The notes under the pieces: generated by a model
Seen by the model: only the letters and a program-made list of their open reading frames with translations
Told to the model about the DNA's origin: nothing
Databases searched by the model: none
NCBI RefSeq assembly: GCF_905115235.1
Contig: NC_051849.1
Span: forward strand, 156,563,332-156,627,331
Direction of reading: 5' to 3'
Source of the DNA: Hermetia illucens
Lineage: Eukaryota > Arthropoda > Insecta > Diptera > Stratiomyidae
DNA: 64,000 nt
In this document: in pieces, positions 57,740 to 64,000 of the stretch
Layout: every line of letters starts with the position of its first letter
Position numbering within the stretch: position 1 is the stretch's first letter
Position numbers and translations under genes: made by a program

Positions 57740-58660
57740 AAACCGCTTGTCAGAGATCGAAAATACTCAGGAATCCCTGTGTAAGCTCAGACAGAAAAGA
57801 AAAACGCGCGAGAGATTCAAGGCTGCGCGGCAGGAGATTCGACAAGTTTATTCAGGATTCATTTCCGACCACAAAATTATTCTCACCCAAACCCACCTCA
57901 AGGACCTGATATACCTACATGGGAATAAATTTGGCGTTATGGCCGGAACCATCTAAATAGCTAAAGATTTCATAGAGCGTATTTATTCTGGTATTGTTAC
58001 AGGCGAGCAGACTTCTCGAGGTTTGGAAGGCGCGTCTAGAAGTAAATAGCTAGGAAATAGTGGAGATACCGAAGTGCAGCCGGACGATCTCAACGTCAAT
58101 GAGGTTGCCGGTTCAACCCGTCAAGGAACATCCGACGCCGGGGAGAAATCGAGTTTAATCGATAGAGCCCCCAATCACAGGTTTGGGAACCAGATAGGTC
58201 AAGCAGCTAGCCCTATTATTCCAGATAGTTAGGAATAGCTTGAACACCAGCCAACCTGTAACGCCTTGGGTAGCCAGAATACCGCAATAGAGAGAAAACA
58301 TTCACCTTCACCGGTTGCAGGGGAGGTTGGTCTTCATGGAACGAAAGTTACCGCCCGCGCCCTAGCCCTCTGGTGCCTGATATCCCTCCCTTCATTAGTG
58401 ACATTAGGTAATACGAGTTTTTCAAGAACATATTTAATTCAAAGTAAGTTTTGTGACGTCAAACGCGTAATTGAGCCTCTTAGCGCCTACGGTAACAATT
58501 ATTTCAAGGCATGGGAATTGTTAGACCGGCGGTGCAACAATCAACGGGCTCTGGTGACGAATTAGATTCAAGCATTGATCGACCTTCCACCAATCACTCA
58601 GAAGGAAATTAAAACCTTTGGAAAGGCCCTAGACTCAATGAGATAGGTCGTTCAGACCCT
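57740..58660 (+). mobile_element. BEL/Pao LTR element gag fossil
   Basis: Plus-strand pieces resemble the gag region of BEL/Pao elements: a charged, coiled N-terminal stretch (57747-57956) and the DUF1759-like core readable near 58440-58640 (segments AWELLDRR and ALIDLPPITQKE). No protease, reverse transcriptase, integrase or LTR was recognised next to it. Broken and incomplete. Confidence 0.6.
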
Positions 58661-58829
58661 CCTGAAAGCTTGTTTAAACCCCGACGTCGGTTTTTCCTCA
58701 ATTCCCTTCGTACTGACAAGGAAAATAGATGTTGCAACTCGAAGGGAATTCAACACAACCTGAGAATCCAATTTTTCCTTACTACGTAGGCTACCAGGAA
58801 CGTGAAATTTATCATGATCTCGAAGTGAT

Positions 58830-60490
58830 TGTGACCTCGACGTGGCTATGCCCTGCCTACGAGCAAATAAACCCCGTTCAAGGGATCTTGTGATCTTGAT
58901 GGATGATCTCAATACCAAGGTGGAATCTAATAGCACCTTGCTCGGACATATGATGAAGAAACACGGTCTTGGCAACCGCAACGATAATGGTGTTAGGTTC
59001 GTGGATTTCTGCAACCTGCGCTGCCTCGTCATTTGTGACACATTGTTCGATCACAGAACCTGCCATAAGGTCAGTGGGGTTTCAATTGACCGACACCGTA
59101 CGAGCAATCAGATTGACCATTTCACAATCAGCAGTAGATTTAAAAAGTGTCTTCTGGATGTGCGTAACTAGAAAGAGAAGGGATAGAAGGCTCTACTAAC
59201 CGCTGCGAGTGATGGCGGGCGTGACGCGCTCGAACTCCGATACCGAGCGAAATCCCAACAAGTTTTAACATAGTGTGCGCCGTGACAAGAGAAAATTTGC
59301 TATTGCACTGATCAGGGAAGCGGAAGATGCTGCAATTCGCAAGGACTTCAGAAATGTATGCCGAATCACGAAAGAGCTTGCATTTGGTTGAAAATATTTC
59401 GATGGTCTTGTCGAGAACGTCAACGTAGAAAGAACACTTCATCATCATTCTTAACCGTATCACATCGGGTGAGGTCCTCCTCTTGTGGACGAAATGGCTA
59501 GTCACCGTAACATGCGGATGCGGACTGTTCCTTCAAGCAGAATAGAAATCATTTCAGCCATCAATGGACTCGAAAGGAATAAAACTGCTGGGGTTGACGG
59601 TCTCCCCGCAAAGTTATTTATCGTTGTACCTGCAGTTATTGCAGATCTGCTGCTTCCACTCCAATCTTGGGAATATTAGACTTTTTCCAGAGAGTGGTCC
59701 AACACGGAATTCGCCAGGGCTGCATTCTGTCGCCGATATTAGTTCTTCTTATCAGGGACGTTCTACATGCTGCTTTGTCCGGAGGATGGGGAAGAGTTCA
59801 ATGGACGATGATATCTTTGACCAAATACCTCGACTACGCTGATGACATCTGTTTGTTCTGACACCGTGTCATGGATATTGGCTTAATGGCTCTGGATTTG
59901 GAAAGGGAGACAACTAGAGTTGAACTGGAGACAAACACCAATAAAACCAACGTTCTTAGTCTAATGAGTCATCGTCCTCTCTCTATCTGCATTAATGGGC
60001 GGAGCATCGAATGTGTCGATCAATTTCAAATCTAGGCGTGGTTTCTGCCGATGGTGGTACCGAGCTAGATGTTGCCCGATTCATTAACAGCGCTAGATTC
60101 GCTTTTGTCGCTCTGTTTAAAATCTGAAAATGCAGTTATCTCAAGATCTAGTTGAGACTGTTCTGTACTAGTGTTCTTTCTGTGTTTCCATATGTGAAAC
60201 CCACTGTTACTCAAAAGCCATATTTCAAACGAAGGACTTATTCGGCGCACAGGCCTAGCACATAGCACATATTAAAGAGGGGCGATAATTGCATTGCGCG
60301 CTACGCCATACAATGGAATCCACTCTCCGAAGATGGCTAATGTGTGGTTCGCCCCAAGGGCACTTGGCACTGAAGGGGAGGAAATGCGGGGCAGCTGAAG
60401 GGCATTTCAGGTAACTGCGAACGATGGCGCGTAAGTGTGGTTGACGCGCTATACCCCACCAAGGGGTGAATAGCAACTACATATATCGAT
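58830..60490 (+). mobile_element. LINE family C relic (endonuclease to C-terminus; C1)
   Basis: Non-LTR element, clade not assigned. Endonuclease: DLVILMDDLNTKVESNS, KHGLGNRNDNGVRFVDFC and NQIDHFTISSRFKKCLLDVR (58842-59171). RT: NKTAGVDGLPAKLF (59575-59620), VVQHGIRQGCILSPILVLL, YLDYADDICLF (59820-59861), then TNTNKTNVLSL. The C-terminal region ends near 60480 with a reading like RWRVSVVDALYP. The RT fingers and other parts are deleted and frames shift several times. C2 at 37570 is a second copy. Confidence 0.7.
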
Positions 60491-61494
60491 GTGGCTGCAA
60501 AACTTAATGTTGCCAATGACATGAAAGATATCAACCGAATCCCCAACAAACACGCGTTAGAGTTCTATAATATGCTATCTGCCTTAGTGGCTCCAGTAAG
60601 CTTAAAAGACAGCAAACGCTGCGACCACAAACTGGTCATAAGGCTGAAAGTGGGGTACAGAGGGACCATGGAAAGTTCTCCGTAATGCTGCAGCTGTCGC
60701 TGAAACTGGACCAGCTGCACTAGCCCTATAGCAATGGATATCGTCCGGTCAACTTGATGAAAATGAAGCAGTTGTTGTCCGGTCATTCAACCAAAAATAA
60801 TGCAGACGCCAACAAAAGAGATGCTAGCGGCCTATAGGATGATGATTCAAAGAAAGGTAAGGTTCCAGCAACCAGACGTTCACGCCACTGCAATGGCTTC
60901 TCTCGCTGAGATTGTTGGCCAATACTACTACGATCAACGGTATGACATGGATACCGTATTCCGAATCGTGATCCATCGTGACATTCTCGTCAGCATAAGG
61001 GCATACAGAAATCTGGGCCACCCATCGTATTTGGCGTTAAGAAATATTACGAAACCCAGGACGATATCCCGGCATATCGGCGAACAGCTTTGGTCGCTGC
61101 AATGGACTGTCTCAGGCGAGCTAATCAAGGCATTAACGGAAATCCAATAAAATTAAGCTAAATATAAGTGGTCATATTATTAAAAAATAAATTCAAATCT
61201 AGAATTCAGCTCCCAAATAAAGCCCTCTATTGCGTCCTGGTACTTTTCATGACCAGATACATACAAGGAATACGATCTGTAACAAACATTTCACTGGCCA
61301 CGCCCAAAGCATGGGCAGTAATCGAATACCTAAACCAATGGAAAAACTAAGGAAATGTTGCGTGGATTCAATAGAGAATGATAGCACACCAAAGGTTCAA
61401 GTATTTTGGAAGCAGTGCTCCATTCCGAAGGGCAAGGCTGTAGAACCTCAACGACTAATAATAAAAACACAAGATTTCCGTTTCGATAGATCTT
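60491..61494. other. Spacer with one unrecognised 116-codon ORF (60800-61150)
   Basis: An ATG-started plus-strand ORF at 60800-61150 (MQTPTKEMLAAYRMMIQRKV...) ends just before AT-rich DNA. It has a mixed, protein-like composition but no motif that I recognise, no splice partner and no repeat copy in the window. It could be an orphan gene, a relic of an unknown element or chance. The rest of the interval is unremarkable. Confidence 0.3.
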
Positions 61495-61500
61495 TTTATT
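61495..61500 (-). promoter_or_regulatory. Candidate poly(A) signal of eIF3h
   Basis: AATAAA on the minus strand, about 190 bp after the eIF3h stop codon; the first strong signal downstream. Confidence 0.45.
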
Positions 61501-61687
61501 AACGGAAAAACTAATCGAACAAGAGTTGGTTTTTGTTGTTCCCGAAATGTATACAATTGCTAATTTCGTATTCAATCTAAGTTCAGTTTATCAGTGAACA
61601 CAGCACAAGAGAGTGAAGAGAGTAGTATAAAACAATGCGTCTAAGAAACCGATCCCGGATTTTTGCCTTAAAATTTTCACGTCTTCC

Positions 61688-63219
61688 TTACTGCCCCTTA
61701 GCTTCCTTCGCGCTCTGCAACGATTGCGTAATGTACAATTTAGCCAACGATTGTGAGCAGAATTGGGAAATGTGTTGTGAGTAGGTGTTGATTTGGCCGG
61801 ACACAATCATCGAGTTCAATCGTGGCGGCACCGGAAGCGGACGGAACTGCTTAACCACGTCTTCCTCGGGTAATGGCGTCTCGCCCTTAGCGATGCGAGA
61901 TGCGTTCTCCTGGTTGAGCTTGACTAGCATGCGATGTTTTTCCTGGAAAAGAAAAGTTTGTCAGTTAGCAATCCTTGTGAGTATACGAGGAGATAACATA
62001 ATGTTGCTATGACGTGGACATTACCTGCTCTTGTTTCACAACGCCTTGTTGATACTTGTTGAACTTTGTTGCTTCTTGGTAAAGCTCATCCACACGCTCG
62101 ATTAGACACCTCAGGTGATTCTCCAGAACGGAGGCTGTACCCAAGTCTAGGAAGCGGGTTCCCTCTTCTTCGGGCACCATTTCCCCCAACTCGCTCATCA
62201 TAATATTAGTCAACGGCGAATTCTTAATAACAATTGGCACTTCCACGAACAAGTTTTCGTAGCTAATTTTCAATTGACGCAAAGCATCTGGAGTGAAATC
62301 GTTGTCCTTGTACATAGCGATGGCCTGTGGCGTGAGACGGTAGGCCTTCAGCGTGAGGAAACCGCGTGCCGATTTCTGTGTGTCGTAGATAACAACCACG
62401 GACTCTTCGATGCTTGTCTGGTAGTGGAATTGTGACTCCAACAAAGCCAAGTTCAAGAAGTTGCCGACATCCGCGCTTTGGTACCAGCCGACGTGGAAGT
62501 GGTCGACATTTACACGACGTAATCGGCGCATCATAGCAAGCTGATACTCCTCTTCGTCCATGGTCTCGTCTCCACTTTTCGGGAATGGAAAACAGTTGGT
62601 GATTTCCAGACGTTTGTCCACCACTAGACCGAGAAGAGCGCCCTGGGCCAAGTCCATGTTGCTCGACTCTTCGTGGCAATGTTTCACCATTTTCATAACA
62701 GCCTGAAATGCAGGAAAATATAAGTATTACTACGAAAAATTTCAATGATGTGCGAGAAATAAAATCTGGTGGAATCTGTTAAATTTTGGAATTCCGATTG
62801 ATTCCCAGTGTTCGAAACGAATCAATTGTGACGTCGCAAGACCAATAAAGTCCGTTTGGCGGAGTAAATACATTTCAAGTTTATTAGCTAATATGCACAA
62901 AGTCCTCCTTTTTCAAATACATAAATCTCACGAAACTAATAAAATTGATATTCAAAGCGCGTCAGTCATTTTGCTTGTCAATATACTAGAATTCCCCCAT
63001 AAAGCATGCCGACATGTCAACTTCATTGTCGGGCCAGACCTTACCGAAAATCACAATCAAAATCTCACTTCTGCGAGCAGAAAATGAGTTAATTTTGATT
63101 TACAATAAATTAACAATATTTCAACTTCACTTTCAACTTACCAGGCCATCACATTGTACGTAACTTATTGTATTATCGACCTCCTGATTCCGACGTGCAT
63201 TGGCTCCACGATTCGCCAT
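61688..63219 (-). CDS. eIF3h: Eukaryotic translation initiation factor 3 subunit H, complete, 3 exons
   Basis: Subunit of the eIF3 complex that helps load mRNA on the 40S ribosome in the cytoplasm. Exons on the minus strand: 63219-63142 (26 codons, [20 protein letters not shown]...), 62702-62025 (226 codons) and 61942-61688 (84 codons plus TAA), 336 residues, the family length. Donors GTAAG and GTAATG and acceptors TTTCAG and TTCCAG are consensus, and all junctions are phase 0. Introns are 439 and 82 nt. The MPN domain spans about residues 21-165, with [19 protein letters not shown] and [10 protein letters not shown]; the latter lacks the JAMM metal-binding histidines, as expected for this non-catalytic subunit. 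The conserved C-terminus has [11 protein letters not shown] and [11 protein letters not shown]. No breaks. Confidence 0.97.
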
Positions 63220-63722
63220 TTTGACAGATCAAAAGAAAAAGAGAGACTGAAACCAAGTGAAGTTTGGAACGAAAGATGACGGCTATTACCTGAATTTTTG
63301 GATGTAGTAGGATTTACATTTATATGGTACCTAAAGAGATAGTTTGCCTTTGCAACTTTTGTAATGTTGGTCAGTCATGTATGCTGTAATCAATTGAAAA
63401 TGCAAATATTGATAACAGTAGGTAAATTTCATAAATCCCCCAATATTCGGTACCAACAGCTATTAAAAATTAGCCATGAGGCATTTCAACAGAAGTCGAG
63501 TGAGAGAAAAAATGTACCAAGTTAATCAGAATTTAAAACACGCAGTTTGGTTCCTGTATGTGCTTGATCTAAACAAACATCACAACTACCTTTTGAGAGT
63601 CACTGTTAGATGTAAACAAATGTCATTAGAGCCGCGATATGAAGATTTTGATAGTAGTGACCGAAGTTTTCCATTGTTTATAAACTAACCGGAGAAGAGT
63701 TTTGTGATTATTGGCGATTACC
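63220..63722. promoter_or_regulatory. Divergent promoter interval, eIF3h and ankyrin gene
   Basis: 503 bp between two start codons that point apart, so it must hold both 5' UTRs and probably a shared promoter. No clear TATA box stands at a fitting distance; a frame at 63476-63688 is taken as chance. It contains no repeat. Confidence 0.5.
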
Positions 63723-63939
63723 ATGTCTGCCAAGTGGGATATAAACGAAAGACTGTACTGTTGCGTCGAGAAACGCGACCTGACAAATGTTCTGAAGCTG
63801 TTGGACGACGGTGCCAATGCGACGAAAGTGACCTCACACGGGCGCTCCGCCGTAGGCCAGGCAACGTTCAAGGGATTCCCCGAAATTCTGAATGCTCTGA
63901 TGAAGTCCTGTGAGGAAGAATATGACTCCTATGGAGGTG
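63723..63939 (+). CDS. Ankyrin-repeat protein, first coding exon (partial)
   Basis: ATG at 63723 in good context (ATTACC before it), MSAKWDINERLYCCVEKRD. The 72-codon exon ends in phase 1 at the donor GTAAGT (63940-63945); the rest lies beyond the window. DLTNVLKLLDDGANATKV fits the second helix and beta-turn of an ankyrin repeat, and GRSAVGQATFKGFPEILNAL a second repeat. Such proteins bind other proteins; partner unknown. I do not recognise the ortholog. The upstream in-frame TTG at 63711 is not used as a start here. Confidence 0.7.
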
Positions 63940-64000
63940 GTAAGTGCAGAGATGCTGGAAAAAGTCCTGAATTACCCGTTTGTGGATAGTTGTGTTGTCA

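Overview
The window looks like a repeat-choked stretch of a large insect genome, most likely dipteran. The evidence is the host gene at the right end (eIF3h with very short introns), a lone tRNA-Thr, and a repeat set of R1-, RTE- and I-type LINEs, DINE-1-like Helentron repeats and a tRNA-derived SINE with insect flavour. The species cannot be fixed from the sequence. About 60 kb is stacked mobile-element debris; only 61.5-64 kb reads as ordinary genic DNA.

Layout. 1-6.5 kb: a Helentron-like (HINE) repeat, a tRNA-Thr gene and a piece of an RTE-type LINE (called family A here). 6.5-11.2 kb: a nearly full R1-clade LINE with ORF1 and ORF2 overlapping by ATGA, broken in ORF2. 12.4-14.3 kb: R1 relics. 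14.6-17.8 kb: a near full-length family A copy. 17.9-20 kb: two HINE copies, one holding a SINE. 20.7-21.1 kb: a possible spliced single-copy coding segment. 21.4-24.5 kb: R1 relics and two hammerhead-ribozyme-like motifs. 24.9-26.0 kb: the best-preserved HINE, with sub-terminal inverted repeats, a 3' hairpin and a GACA microsatellite. 26.1-28.7 kb: an R1 relic cut by another HINE. 29.1-32.6 kb: a second RTE-like LINE (family B), full length but decayed, inserted with a 15-bp target duplication into a palindrome that carries two hammerhead-like motifs. 32.7-41.4 kb: an I-type LINE end, a truncated family A insert, a HINE, R1 relics, and a small element with a hammerhead-like motif and a SINE inside it. 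41.6-48.5 kb: an almost intact family A element (941-codon ORF, one stop upstream) nested in an older family A copy, then a 5'-truncated copy. 50.3-54.7 kb: a decayed Ty3/gypsy fossil split by a full-length family B LINE and by a 46-bp family B scrap. 54.9-60.5 kb: an RNase H-bearing LINE, a BEL/Pao gag fossil and another LINE type (family C). 61.5-64 kb: eIF3h (minus, three exons, complete) and the first exon of an ankyrin-repeat gene (plus), sharing a divergent promoter interval of about 500 bp.

How the parts relate. The SINE 3' end resembles the family A LINE 3' end, which suggests that family A machinery moved the SINE. The most interesting signal is a recurring small RNA-like motif (five copies) with a hammerhead core and covarying stems, set in small insertions or palindromes. 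No Penelope-type reverse transcriptase, which would be the usual partner, was found here.
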